A stretch of DNA of 34,474 nucleotides from Gammaproteobacteria bacterium (GTDB lineage: Bacteria; Pseudomonadota; Gammaproteobacteria; Legionellales; Legionellaceae). Below the pieces are notes generated by a model that saw only the letters and a program-made list of their open reading frames with translations, was not told the origin of the DNA and did not search any database. The stretch covers positions 1-34,474 of the forward strand of contig JASBUZ010000011.1 in NCBI GenBank assembly GCA_030147635.1, written 5' to 3'. Shown piece by piece: positions 15,589 to 23,417 of this stretch. Within the stretch, counting starts at the first letter, position 1. Every line of letters begins with the position of its first letter. The position numbers and the translations under genes are program-made.

Positions 15589-16763
15589 GTCACTGTTTTA
15601 TTTTTTTTGATGCTGCCCACTATCAACCAAACGGTGATTTTCCTGAGGCGCTATGGGCGGTACGCCTAGATGATGAGGGTGGGGTCGATATCGCTTTGTC
15701 TGAGCATACCCTTGAAGACATTCAAGAGATGCAGCAGGGGGCAGAGACTATAGTTGTATTGCCGGCATCGGTGGCAAGCATTCATTTGTTAGATTTACCA
15801 AAGCTTAGTATGCGAAAGGCGCGTGAGGCAATTCCCTACGCGCTTGAAGAAGCATTAGCTGAGCCGGTGCAAGAACTGCAAATTGCTTTTGATAGAGATG
15901 AAGAAAATCCGCTTCAGTATCGCGTGGTTGCCGTAAACAAGCTTCGTCTTGCAACCTGGATTAGTGCACTTGGGGCAGCAGGTCTTGGCTTTGATGCACT
16001 AACCCTGGATTGGTGCGCGCTAGAGTCAAGAGAAGCCTGTGCAACGGATACAGACTTACTGGTAAGTGTAGATGCGGTCACTAAAACAGCAAATGGTGCG
16101 CTGAGTCCTATGCTTGCGAAAGCATACATGAAAGCTGAAAATGAGCTTTCAGGCTTCTCATTTGATGATAGTTTGTCAGAACTTCGTTTTGCTAATTTTT
16201 CCGAAACTACTGGTTCTTATCGGTTGTTTATTGCCACCCGCTTGCTGAGTATACCGTTTCTAAATCTTTGTCAGGGGGATTTTCAGCGTAAATCTTTGGG
16301 ACGGGGCCGTACGTATTGGTATGCAGTATGTGGCGCACTGCTTGGTGTTTGGTTTTTGAGTGTCTTGGGTGTAAACGGGATTTTGTTGCATCAACTTCAT
16401 GCCAAGGAAGCTTTGGTTGATGAAGAAATCAAAACACTTTATTTTACTTTTTTCCCCGAGGCAACCCAGGTGATTAGCCCGCGTTTTCGTATTGAACGGT
16501 TGCTTCAGCAAAATACTGGGGGTGAAGTGTCTCCATTTTGGACGTTGCTCGATAAGTTTTCAAAAGTAGTTTCAATTCATCCGCTTGAGGTAGAGCATTT
16601 TCAGTTTCACGATGAACATATTTCTGTCAACTTAATTGCAGGGAATTTTGCAGAGCTTGAAGCATTTGAGGATCAATTAAAGAAACAAGGTGTTTCTGTG
16701 AAGCAAATTGAAGCCTCAACTAGAGACGAGCAAGTGGTGTCGACCTTGGAGCTGCAACTATGA
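15585..16763 (+). CDS. gspL: Type II secretion system protein GspL
   Basis: 392 residues. The N-terminal cytoplasmic actin-like domain (about 1-230) shows the GspL block ETIVVLPASVASIHLLDLPKL and MRKAREAIPYALEEAL. It recruits the ATPase GspE. A single membrane helix lies near 245-265 (YAVCGALLGVWFLSVLG), followed by a periplasmic ferredoxin-like domain. GTG start overlapping the mltB stop. The stop overlaps gspM by 4 bases (ATGA). The rest of the T2SS is not in the window, as expected for Legionella-like genomes, where lsp genes are scattered. Confidence 0.9.
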   Translation: MSHCFIFFDAAHYQPNGDFPEALWAVRLDDEGGVDIALSEHTLEDIQEMQQGAETIVVLPASVASIHLLDLPKLSMRKAREAIPYALEEALAEPVQELQIAFDRDEENPLQYRVVAVNKLRLATWISALGAAGLGFDALTLDWCALESREACATDTDLLVSVDAVTKTANGALSPMLAKAYMKAENELSGFSFDDSLSELRFANFSETTGSYRLFIATRLLSIPFLNLCQGDFQRKSLGRGRTYWYAVCGALLGVWFLSVLGVNGILLHQLHAKEALVDEEIKTLYFTFFPEATQVISPRFRIERLLQQNTGGEVSPFWTLLDKFSKVVSIHPLEVEHFQFHDEHISVNLIAGNFAELEAFEDQLKKQGVSVKQIEASTRDEQVVSTLELQL

Positions 16764-17239
16764 GAGCACAGTGGACTCAGTTTTGGGATGGTTTAAACGA
16801 TCGAGAGCGGCGTGCATCGGGTATTGGTGCGTTGGTATTGGTTTTGTATGCAGCTTATGCGCTGTATTCTGCTTTGGCGCAGACGGTTCTCGATAACCAA
16901 GCGATGCTTATCGAGAAAAGAGAAACCCTGGCATGGATGAAGATGGCCCAGGGGCAGGTTGTACCGCAAACAAAGAAACAGCAGGTGCTGGATGGGACTA
17001 AAGGTTTGACTGTGTTTTCAGAAGCACTGAAGCGAGCGCCTTTTCATGACTCACCGTATCAACTTCAGCAAATTGCTGAGGGAACCCTGCAACTGTCGTT
17101 TGACTCTGTACCATATAATGCTTTTTTAGACTGGTTGAGTGCGATGAATATGCGTTATCACTTCGTTGTGAAATCTTTTCATGCTGAGAAAACAGATACA
17201 AATGGGGTGGTAAAACTGACTGCTGTGCTTGTTTTATAG
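16760..17239 (+). CDS. gspM: Type II secretion system protein GspM
   Basis: 159 residues. A short cytoplasmic start with NDRERRASGIGALVL leads into one membrane helix (about 22-42, IGALVLVLYAAYALYSAL) and a periplasmic domain with HDSPYQLQQI and FDSVPYNAFLDWL, typical of GspM. It partners GspL in the inner-membrane platform. Translation is coupled to gspL by ATGA. No gspN follows, and the operon ends before the cold-shock gene. Confidence 0.88.
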   Translation: MRAQWTQFWDGLNDRERRASGIGALVLVLYAAYALYSALAQTVLDNQAMLIEKRETLAWMKMAQGQVVPQTKKQQVLDGTKGLTVFSEALKRAPFHDSPYQLQQIAEGTLQLSFDSVPYNAFLDWLSAMNMRYHFVVKSFHAEKTDTNGVVKLTAVLVL

Positions 17240-17299
17240 GTATTTTATATGTTTATTTGTATTTATTTTATGAAATTGACTAGAAACCTTCCTAAAAAG

Positions 17300-17320
17300 T
17301 GTTAGAATACTCCGGGAGTA
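17300..17320 (+). promoter_or_regulatory. Candidate extended -10 promoter and small palindrome for the cold-shock gene
   Basis: TG-T-TAGAAT (17300-17308) is an extended -10 box. A TTGACT lies 21 bases upstream, too far for a normal -35. The palindrome TACTCC-G-GGAGTA (17308-17320) overlaps the expected start of transcription, and could be an operator or chance. Confidence 0.35.
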
Positions 17321-17337
17321 CATTGAGGATATTTAAA

Positions 17338-17547
17338 ATGACAGATAAAGTAAGTGGTACAGTAAAATGGTTTAATGAGGGCAAAGGCTTTGGTTTCATC
17401 GAGAGTGATGGCACTGATTATTTTGTTCACTTCAGCGCTATTCAAGGTTCAGGTTTTAAAACCTTAGCTGAAGGGGCAACCGTTTTATTTAAAGCTGGTA
17501 AAGGACAAAAAGGACCTCAGGCTGAAGAAGTCGAAGTGGTTAGCTAA
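17338..17547 (+). CDS. Cold-shock domain protein (CspA family)
   Basis: 69 residues from ATG 17338, with GAGG about 9 bases upstream. An in-frame start 13 codons earlier is unlikely because it precedes the probable promoter. The domain is complete: [17 protein letters not shown] contains RNP1 and DYFVHFSAI is RNP2. It binds single-stranded RNA and DNA and melts mRNA structure. Most family members are small single-domain proteins like this. The number of paralogues is unknown, so the exact csp letter is not assigned. Confidence 0.94.
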   Translation: MTDKVSGTVKWFNEGKGFGFIESDGTDYFVHFSAIQGSGFKTLAEGATVLFKAGKGQKGPQAEEVEVVS

Positions 17548-17556
17548 TTGTTCGAA

Positions 17557-17602
17557 GCAAAAAAAAGATGCACGGTCGTACAGACCATGCATCTTTTTTT
17601 GC
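17557..17602. terminator. Bidirectional rho-independent terminator
   Basis: GCAAAAAAAAGATGCA-GGTC pairs with GACC-TGCATCTTTTTTTGC around GTACA, with a single internal mismatch. A-rich and T-rich tails on the two sides give a U-run on both strands. It ends the cold-shock gene on + and the SPOR lipoprotein gene on -. Confidence 0.9.
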
Positions 17603-17605
17603 CTT

Positions 17606-18199
17606 TTAGTGTCCTGCAGTACTTTGAACACTACCCCAGGTTTTAATTTTTGCATTTGATTTCAAGTCGCCTGGAAGATTATTCATTGCTTTTTGAGCAG
17701 CTTCATAACTACTATAAGTTCCATACACGCCTCGGTAATGTTGTTCCCCACCTCGGTTGTATTTCACTTCTGCTCGTCTTGCGTCTTTAGGCGCTTTTTG
17801 CAATGTTTTTGCTACATCAGAAGCGCTTGAGCTGTCGTCAATTTGGATGGTATAGTTTTGCGGATTTTGACGGCCCACCCAAGTTTTTTCGCGATCCTTA
17901 AATGATGCGGGTGAGCTTTCTGTGCTGACATGATAACTGTCAGGGACTGTCACAACACGCTCGCGAGAACCTGGCACATACGCCCCATTTGAGGTGCGAG
18001 AATAAGGTGTGCTTGTGTTGCTGTCGTAAGAAGTGTTGTCATACCCATCTGGGTAGAGAGGCGCTGTCGCTGTATGGTCTGACTGACCAAAACTGTAAGG
18101 TGAGTAGTAACCCGCATCACCTTCGGGTTTCATCATACCGCAAGCTGACAAGCTTAAAGTGCAAATTAAAAGTCCAATTTTACTGGTTCTAGTTTTCAT
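17606..18199 (-). CDS. SPOR-domain lipoprotein
   Basis: 197 residues. The lipobox LSAC at residues 17-20 marks signal peptidase II cleavage and lipid attachment. Residues about 30-110 form a low-complexity Ser/Tyr/Thr/Pro linker. The C-terminus (about 118-193) is a SPOR domain: NYTIQIDDSSSASDVAKTL, YRGVYGTYSSYEAAQKAM, ending KIKTW. SPOR domains bind denuded peptidoglycan glycans at division sites. The protein probably tethers envelope to wall at the septum. RlpA is an alternative, but its double-psi barrel is absent. Confidence 0.88.
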   Translation of the reverse strand: MKTRTSKIGLLICTLSLSACGMMKPEGDAGYYSPYSFGQSDHTATAPLYPDGYDNTSYDSNTSTPYSRTSNGAYVPGSRERVVTVPDSYHVSTESSPASFKDREKTWVGRQNPQNYTIQIDDSSSASDVAKTLQKAPKDARRAEVKYNRGGEQHYRGVYGTYSSYEAAQKAMNNLPGDLKSNAKIKTWGSVQSTAGH

Positions 18200-18287
18200 A
18201 ACAATGCCCTTTTTTTTATTTTTCTATTGAGGTTATCTGCAATCTTTCAATAAACTTTAGTAATTATTTATTTTTTGGAGAGCCATT

Positions 18288-19616
18288 ATGTGGACCAAGC
18301 GTCGCTCGGGAAAAAGTCATCAGCGAGGTGAGCAAGATAAACGTGGTCCTTACGAGCGTGATAGAACCCGTGTGATTCACTGTCCAGCGTTTCGACGCCT
18401 ACAGCGTAAAACGCAAATTTTAGGGACAGATGAGGGTGATTTTCACCGAACGCGCCTCACTCACTCCTTAGAAGTTTCATCGATTGGCTGTAGTCTTGTA
18501 CGTCGTCTTGCGACTAATCCAGTGAATCAGGATTTTATTGACTTACTACCCGATGAAGATTTGATTAGTGTCATTTGTTTGCTCCACGATATTGGGCATC
18601 CGCCTTTTGGGCATGGGGGAGAAGTCGCGCTGAATTACATGATGCGCAATCATGGTGGGTTTGAAGGTAACGGTCAAACACTTCGTTTGCTCACCAAACT
18701 TGAAACCAGTTACGGGGAGTTTGGCTTAGACTTAACCCGTCGTGCGCTGCTTGGTATTTTGAAATATCCAGTGAATCGTGCTCGAGTGGTGGGGAAGGTG
18801 ATGCCATCGGTTCGTGAGCGGACATTTCAAAGTGAGGCAATACGCGTGAATGACTGGCTGCCTCCTAAAGCTTACTTTGAGAGTGAAATGCCAGAAGTGG
18901 ATTGGTTGCTACAAGGCTTACCTGAGTCCGATAAAGCTTTATTTCAGAGTGTTTTGAAGGAGCCGCAGGACCATCAGCATGGCTGTGCAAAGTATCGAAG
19001 CCTTGACTGCTCAATTATGGATATTGCAGATGATGTGGCTTATGGGGTACATGACTTAGAAGATGCAATTCAGTTACGCTTGATTGAGCGTGCGGTGTTG
19101 GATACCCCGGATTTTCGTGCGTTACTTGCAGAAACAACGCTTGCCAATCGCCCATTACCATTACTCGATGCTTTATTTGATGAAATTATTTTTGTCAGAA
19201 AGCAGGCGATTGGTGAGATGGTGAATTATTTTGTGACCTCAACTCAAATTGAGGTGACAAGTGACGACTTTGAGACCGGGCTTTTAAAATATAATGTGCA
19301 ATTGTTGCCGGAGGCAAAAGCATTGCTCAGTGCTTTGGTTGCCTGTATTTACGATAATGTGATTGACTCACAAGAATCCAGAACCTTTGAGTATGGTGGT
19401 CAAACTGTAGTGCTCAGGCTGTTTGATGCGATGAGTTCAAACCCCATGGGGCTTTTGAATGTGAAAAACCGGATGTTATTTGACAGAGCATCGGATGAGG
19501 CAGAGGCGAGACGCGTGATTTGTGATGTGATTGCTAATATGACAGACGAGTATGCTTATCGCATGCACGAACGTTTATTTGGTTTTAATACCAGAACTAT
19601 TTTTGAGCGATTGTGA
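18288..19616 (+). CDS. dgt: Deoxyguanosinetriphosphate triphosphohydrolase-like protein
   Basis: 442 residues, an HD-domain dNTPase. FRRLQRKTQILGTDEGDFHRTRLTHSLEVSSIG supplies the first His and LLHDIGHPPFGHGGE the HD pair. SIMDIADDVAYGVHDLEDAI supplies the last Asp. It hydrolyses dGTP (and probably other dNTPs) to deoxynucleosides and triphosphate, controlling dNTP pools. Related enzymes limit some phages, but no defence neighbours are here. GGAGAG precedes ATG 18288. It is divergent from the SPOR gene and convergent with two tRNA genes. Confidence 0.93.
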   Translation: MWTKRRSGKSHQRGEQDKRGPYERDRTRVIHCPAFRRLQRKTQILGTDEGDFHRTRLTHSLEVSSIGCSLVRRLATNPVNQDFIDLLPDEDLISVICLLHDIGHPPFGHGGEVALNYMMRNHGGFEGNGQTLRLLTKLETSYGEFGLDLTRRALLGILKYPVNRARVVGKVMPSVRERTFQSEAIRVNDWLPPKAYFESEMPEVDWLLQGLPESDKALFQSVLKEPQDHQHGCAKYRSLDCSIMDIADDVAYGVHDLEDAIQLRLIERAVLDTPDFRALLAETTLANRPLPLLDALFDEIIFVRKQAIGEMVNYFVTSTQIEVTSDDFETGLLKYNVQLLPEAKALLSALVACIYDNVIDSQESRTFEYGGQTVVLRLFDAMSSNPMGLLNVKNRMLFDRASDEAEARRVICDVIANMTDEYAYRMHERLFGFNTRTIFERL

Positions 19617-19629
19617 CGGGCCAAAAAGA

Positions 19630-19705
19630 TGGCGTCCCCAAGGGGATTCGAACCCCTGTTACCGCCGTGAAAGGGCGGTGTCCTAGGCCTCTAGACGATG
19701 GGGAC
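19630..19705 (-). tRNA. tRNA-Glu (UUC)
   Basis: A 76-base cloverleaf with the CCA end encoded. Acceptor GTCCCCA pairs with TGGGGAC. The anticodon loop CTTTCAC lies on stem CCGCC/GGCGG. T-loop GTTCGAATC. Very close to the E. coli sequence. Confidence 0.96.
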
Positions 19706-19744
19706 CTAGTGATCTTGCTGACTGGCAGTATACAAATCTTATTC

Positions 19745-19820
<76 letters not shown>

Positions 19821-20037
19821 AGAAAGCGAACGCAAGTTTATAGGAGACGGGCTTTTGCTGTCAAGCGGATTTCGTGTTTTTATGCTAAAAAATCTACTTT
19901 TGTGCCTTCTTATTAAAAAAGAGGTTTGATCTTTTTGTTAACACCTGATTAACTGTGCAACTTTTGAATTTTAGGGCAGAATGGTTTTTTTGCTTTGGTG
20001 CCACAAGTGGTTTCCACAGCTTAATGAGGAGAAGACG

Positions 20038-20766
20038 ATGGGAAGTGGTGCAAGTACGCTCGCTGATGAGAGGGATGCTGAGACGCTTATGCAGCCTAGT
20101 CTGTCAGAATCAGAGCTTGCCATAATAGAGTTTGTGAAAGGGTTTGCCAGTAGGCTTCAAGAGCCAGATGCGCTGCAGCAGTTGGGAGCTCATGTGCTTG
20201 AAGTGTTTCCTTTTTATCGAACAGAACCTTGCAATAAAATAGCAGAACTTTTGGGGTATATGAAAGGGCCCTTAGAAGTCGGGTTTGCGGAAGCCCAGAT
20301 AGCACCTCAAGCGGTAAGGAACGAATTACGTTTCTACTTACAGGCTTGTTTGGCACATCATGTGATGCGATGTCTGCTTGCTTTACCAGGCGTAGTACCC
20401 GAGCCAGCGCATAGTTACTTGGAGGAAAGCTATAGGGAGCCCAGACTTCCCGCTTACTCTCGTGTGGCAGTCGATGCATTTGCTGCGAAATACCTTACGC
20501 TTTCAGCTGAAGCAAGCGAGCAGGAAAAGGATTTCGCGGCGATTGTTCTTGCAGATAAAATTATTTCAGTGATTCAGAATATGGGTATTGCTGAGTTTAT
20601 TAAGAATACATGCGCTTGTTATCAGAAGGAAAAGCTGCAGCAAGTAAAAGAAAGAGAGGCGTGTGCAAAAGCTGCTTATAAGGCTGTACGAGCGGGCGGT
20701 GAGCTAGTGTTTGAGCAGAAGCAGGAGGATGATAAAGAAATTGTAGTCACATTTAATTTTGGTTAG
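20038..20766 (+). CDS. Unknown soluble protein, candidate secreted effector
   Basis: No family is recognised. ATG 20038 is chosen because GAGGAG precedes it. A start 19 codons earlier has no ribosome site. The 242-residue protein begins MGSGAS, with Gly2 and Ser6 as in eukaryotic N-myristoylation sites. It is mainly helical by composition, has no signal peptide or membrane helix, and contains several cysteines (LACACYQ-like and ACLAHHVMRCLLAL). The tail has an acidic/Lys cluster (EQKQEDDKE) close to FNFG at the end, resembling Dot/Icm secretion signals with a charged block and terminal hydrophobics. These are suggestive only. It stands alone after the tRNA pair and ends 7 bases before ispA on the opposite strand. 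Confidence 0.6.
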   Translation: MGSGASTLADERDAETLMQPSLSESELAIIEFVKGFASRLQEPDALQQLGAHVLEVFPFYRTEPCNKIAELLGYMKGPLEVGFAEAQIAPQAVRNELRFYLQACLAHHVMRCLLALPGVVPEPAHSYLEESYREPRLPAYSRVAVDAFAAKYLTLSAEASEQEKDFAAIVLADKIISVIQNMGIAEFIKNTCACYQKEKLQQVKEREACAKAAYKAVRAGGELVFEQKQEDDKEIVVTFNFG

Positions 20767-20773
20767 AGCCTGC

Positions 20774-21679
20774 TCACATTTTTTGCGGAGCAAATAAATC
20801 ACTGGAGCGCTTGAGCAAAGTATGGAGTAAATTTTGCAAAGGCGCAGCACGTGTGCCAAATATTGCTAAAGCGTGCTCAGTTTCTTCAAAGTGGGTTTGA
20901 ATTATTTGTCTGAGTGCTTGCTCGCTGTGGCAGCTTGCAAAGGTTGATTTGTTGTTTTCGAGGTCTGACGCACGGTTTTTTCCAAGGGCATCTGTTGGAC
21001 CGTAAGTATCGAGGTAATCGTCTTGCATTTGAAAGGCAAGTCCTAGGTGATTGGCAAAGCTCTGTAAGGCATATGTTTCTTTAGGGCTTGGGTCACTTGC
21101 AGCAAGGACCATATTAATACAGGCAAGCATTAAGCGGCTGGTTTTTAAGTCATGAATTTGAGCAAGAAGTTCGTCTGTCACGTTTTCTTTTGCCAGCTCC
21201 GATAAGTCTAAGCTCTGTCCGCTCACCATACCAGCAGGCCCACAAGCTTTAATGAGCTCATGTGTAATCGCAAGTACCTTTGGGGTGGGTAAAGCCTTTG
21301 GTAGCTGGCTGAGCAATACATCGATGGCAAGCGCCTGCAAGCCATCACCGACGAGAATGGCTGTTGCCTCATCAAACGCTTTATGGCAGCTTGGTTTGCC
21401 ACGTCGCATGTCATCGTTATCCATGGCAGGTAAGTCATCATGAACCAGCGAGTAGGCATGGATAATTTCAATGGCAATCGCAATGCTATCGAGTGCTGCT
21501 AGAGGCACATCGAGTAATTCACCGGATAAGTACACCAGTTGCGGGCGTAAGCGTTTTCCGCCTGGGAAAAGTGCATAGAGCATGGCTTCTTGAATGCGTT
21601 TTGCTGGAATATCTGCGTGTTGCACTGCAGCATACAAGCCTTTTTCAAGGCGTTCTAGATTCTCAGCTTGATTAGGCAT
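20774..21679 (-). CDS. ispA: Farnesyl diphosphate synthase ((2E,6E)-FPP synthase)
   Basis: About 301 residues from ATG 21679. A GAGG site lies 8 bases before it, whereas the ATG at 21688 would have that site too near. The first aspartate-rich motif is DDLPAMDNDD and the second QMQDDYLD, both complete. It condenses IPP with DMAPP/GPP to FPP, the precursor for undecaprenyl phosphate and quinones. The start lies inside the end of xseB (8-base overlap), so the two are coupled. The usual third gene dxs is not present downstream. Confidence 0.94.
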   Translation of the reverse strand: MPNQAENLERLEKGLYAAVQHADIPAKRIQEAMLYALFPGGKRLRPQLVYLSGELLDVPLAALDSIAIAIEIIHAYSLVHDDLPAMDNDDMRRGKPSCHKAFDEATAILVGDGLQALAIDVLLSQLPKALPTPKVLAITHELIKACGPAGMVSGQSLDLSELAKENVTDELLAQIHDLKTSRLMLACINMVLAASDPSPKETYALQSFANHLGLAFQMQDDYLDTYGPTDALGKNRASDLENNKSTFASCHSEQALRQIIQTHFEETEHALAIFGTRAAPLQNLLHTLLKRSSDLFAPQKM

Positions 21680-21890
21680 CCTTGTCATCCTCTTTGGCGT
21701 TGCTTGACTTCATGAGTGTCTCAACTTTTTGCTCTGCTTCAGTCAATAGGGTTTGACAGGCGCGTGTGAGTTGAATGCCTTTCTCAAATTGTTTTAAGGC
21801 ATCATCAAGTGAGACGTCGCCTTTTTCGAGTGCTGCGACGACCTGCTCGAGGGCTTGGATTGATTTTTCAAATTGAGCAGGTTTGGTCAT
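21672..21890 (-). CDS. xseB: Exodeoxyribonuclease VII small subunit
   Basis: 72 residues from ATG 21890, the normal size. The motif FEKSIQALEQVVAALEKGDVSLDDALKQFEKGIQL is characteristic and forms the helical hairpin that wraps XseA. With XseA it degrades single-stranded DNA. A frame continuing 19 codons upstream is not supported by a ribosome site. It overlaps ispA, as in many gammaproteobacteria. Confidence 0.92.
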   Translation of the reverse strand: MTKPAQFEKSIQALEQVVAALEKGDVSLDDALKQFEKGIQLTRACQTLLTEAEQKVETLMKSSNAKEDDKDA

Positions 21891-21959
21891 GAAAAAGCAC
21901 TTTAAGTTATTGGGCAGATAAGCTGGTATTATACTGCATTCGACCATAATGGGAATCCT

Positions 21960-23315
21960 ATGAAAGTTAAAACACGGTATGTTTGTAATCAGTGTGCTGC
22001 AGTATTTTCACAGTGGGCCGGTCAGTGCATGCAATGTGGCGCGTGGAATGCAATCTCAGAAGAGGGCACGGTACCACCCGGTGCGCACCGTGGCCGGGTG
22101 AGTCATTATGCGAATCAGCGTTCACAAGTCACACCGATTGGTGAGGTGAGTATTGAGAAAACAGCACGCCTCGATTTAGGACTCTCAGAGCTTAATCGGG
22201 TACTCGGTGGTGGTTTGGTTGACGGCTCGGTGGTTTTGGTGGGGGGGGACCCAGGCATTGGTAAATCCACAGTATTGCTGCAAGCCATGGCCCATTTATC
22301 TCGTGAGCACCCAGTGCTTTATGTGACGGGGGAAGAGTCTTTGCAACAAGTGGCCATGCGTGCTAAACGTCTGCAATTACCGACAGAAGGTTTGCAGTTG
22401 GTGGCAGAAACTCAAGTGGAGACCATTCTTGCCCATGCTAAAACAGCAAAGCCACGCGTGATGGTGATTGACTCGGTACAAACCATATTTACAGAAGCTT
22501 TGAACTCAGCGCCCGGAGGGGTTGGACAAGTAAGAGAGGCAACAGCGCTTTTAGTCCGTTTTGCCAAAATGACTCAAACCGCTGTGTTCTTAGTCGGTCA
22601 TGTGACCAAGGAAGGAGCACTTGCAGGGCCTCGTGTGCTCGAGCATATGGTCGATAGTGTTTTGTACTTTGAAGGGCAATCAGATAATCGATTTCGAGTG
22701 ATTCGCGCAATTAAAAATCGATTTGGTGCAGCAAATGAACTTGGCGTATTTGCGATGACCGATAAAGGCTTGAAAGAAGTCGCGAATCCATCAGCGATTT
22801 TCTTATCACGCACACTTGAGCCAACCTCTGGCAATGTGGTGATGGTGACGTGGGAAGGGACACGTCCTATGTTGGTGGATGTGCAAGCACTGGTTGATGA
22901 GTCGCACGGTGGTGGACAAGCACGGCGAGTAACCGCTGGGCTTGAGCATAATCGATTGGCCATTTTGCTTGCTGTGTTACATCGACATGGTGGCATTGCG
23001 ACGTTTGACCAAGATGTATTTATCAATGTGGTGGGTGGCATTAAAGTTGCCGAGACAGGCAGTGATTTGGCCTTGATTGCAGCGGTTGTATCTAGTTTAC
23101 GTAATCGTATTTTTGATAAAGGCACTGTAATTTTTGGTGAAGTAGGATTAGCCGGTGAAATAAGACCCGTACAAAGTGGGCAAGAGCGTTTAAAAGAAGC
23201 GGCAAAACATGGGTTTAAGCGCGCCATTGTGCCGTATGCGAACGCACCAAAAAAGGTGACAGGGATAGAAGTATTGCCTGTAAAAAGTATCCAAGATGTT
23301 TTAACGTATATTTGA
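21960..23315 (+). CDS. radA: DNA repair protein RadA
   Basis: 451 residues. An N-terminal C4 zinc finger (C9, C12, C23, C26), a RecA-like ATPase with Walker A GGDPGIGKST at 95-104, the RadA-specific KNRFG motif near 252, and a C-terminal Lon-protease-like domain without proteolytic activity. It drives branch migration in recombination and repair. It is divergent from xseB with a possible -10 box (TATACT) at 21930-21935. A short GCATGCT/AGCATGC hairpin at 23333-23349 follows the gene. Confidence 0.96.
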   Translation: MKVKTRYVCNQCAAVFSQWAGQCMQCGAWNAISEEGTVPPGAHRGRVSHYANQRSQVTPIGEVSIEKTARLDLGLSELNRVLGGGLVDGSVVLVGGDPGIGKSTVLLQAMAHLSREHPVLYVTGEESLQQVAMRAKRLQLPTEGLQLVAETQVETILAHAKTAKPRVMVIDSVQTIFTEALNSAPGGVGQVREATALLVRFAKMTQTAVFLVGHVTKEGALAGPRVLEHMVDSVLYFEGQSDNRFRVIRAIKNRFGAANELGVFAMTDKGLKEVANPSAIFLSRTLEPTSGNVVMVTWEGTRPMLVDVQALVDESHGGGQARRVTAGLEHNRLAILLAVLHRHGGIATFDQDVFINVVGGIKVAETGSDLALIAAVVSSLRNRIFDKGTVIFGEVGLAGEIRPVQSGQERLKEAAKHGFKRAIVPYANAPKKVTGIEVLPVKSIQDVLTYI

Positions 23316-23417
23316 AACGGCAAATACTGAGGGCATGCTACAAGCATGCGCTTAAATGTGATATGCTCTAGGGCTATTTTTATGATTGGTTTCTGATAAG
23401 GGAAATAGGTTTCCTCT

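Noticed and set aside
18288-19616. dgt as part of an antiphage system
   Set aside because: It is a standard-size dNTPase between housekeeping genes, with no sensor, toxin or other defence partner.
19861-20037. PmrA-type tandem box before the MGSGAS gene
   Set aside because: No pair of CTTAAT-like half-sites with the expected spacing was found.
23333-23349. GCATGCT-ACA-AGCATGC hairpin between radA and gyrA
   Set aside because: Short and without a T-run. It may be chance or a weak structure, with nothing to assign a role.
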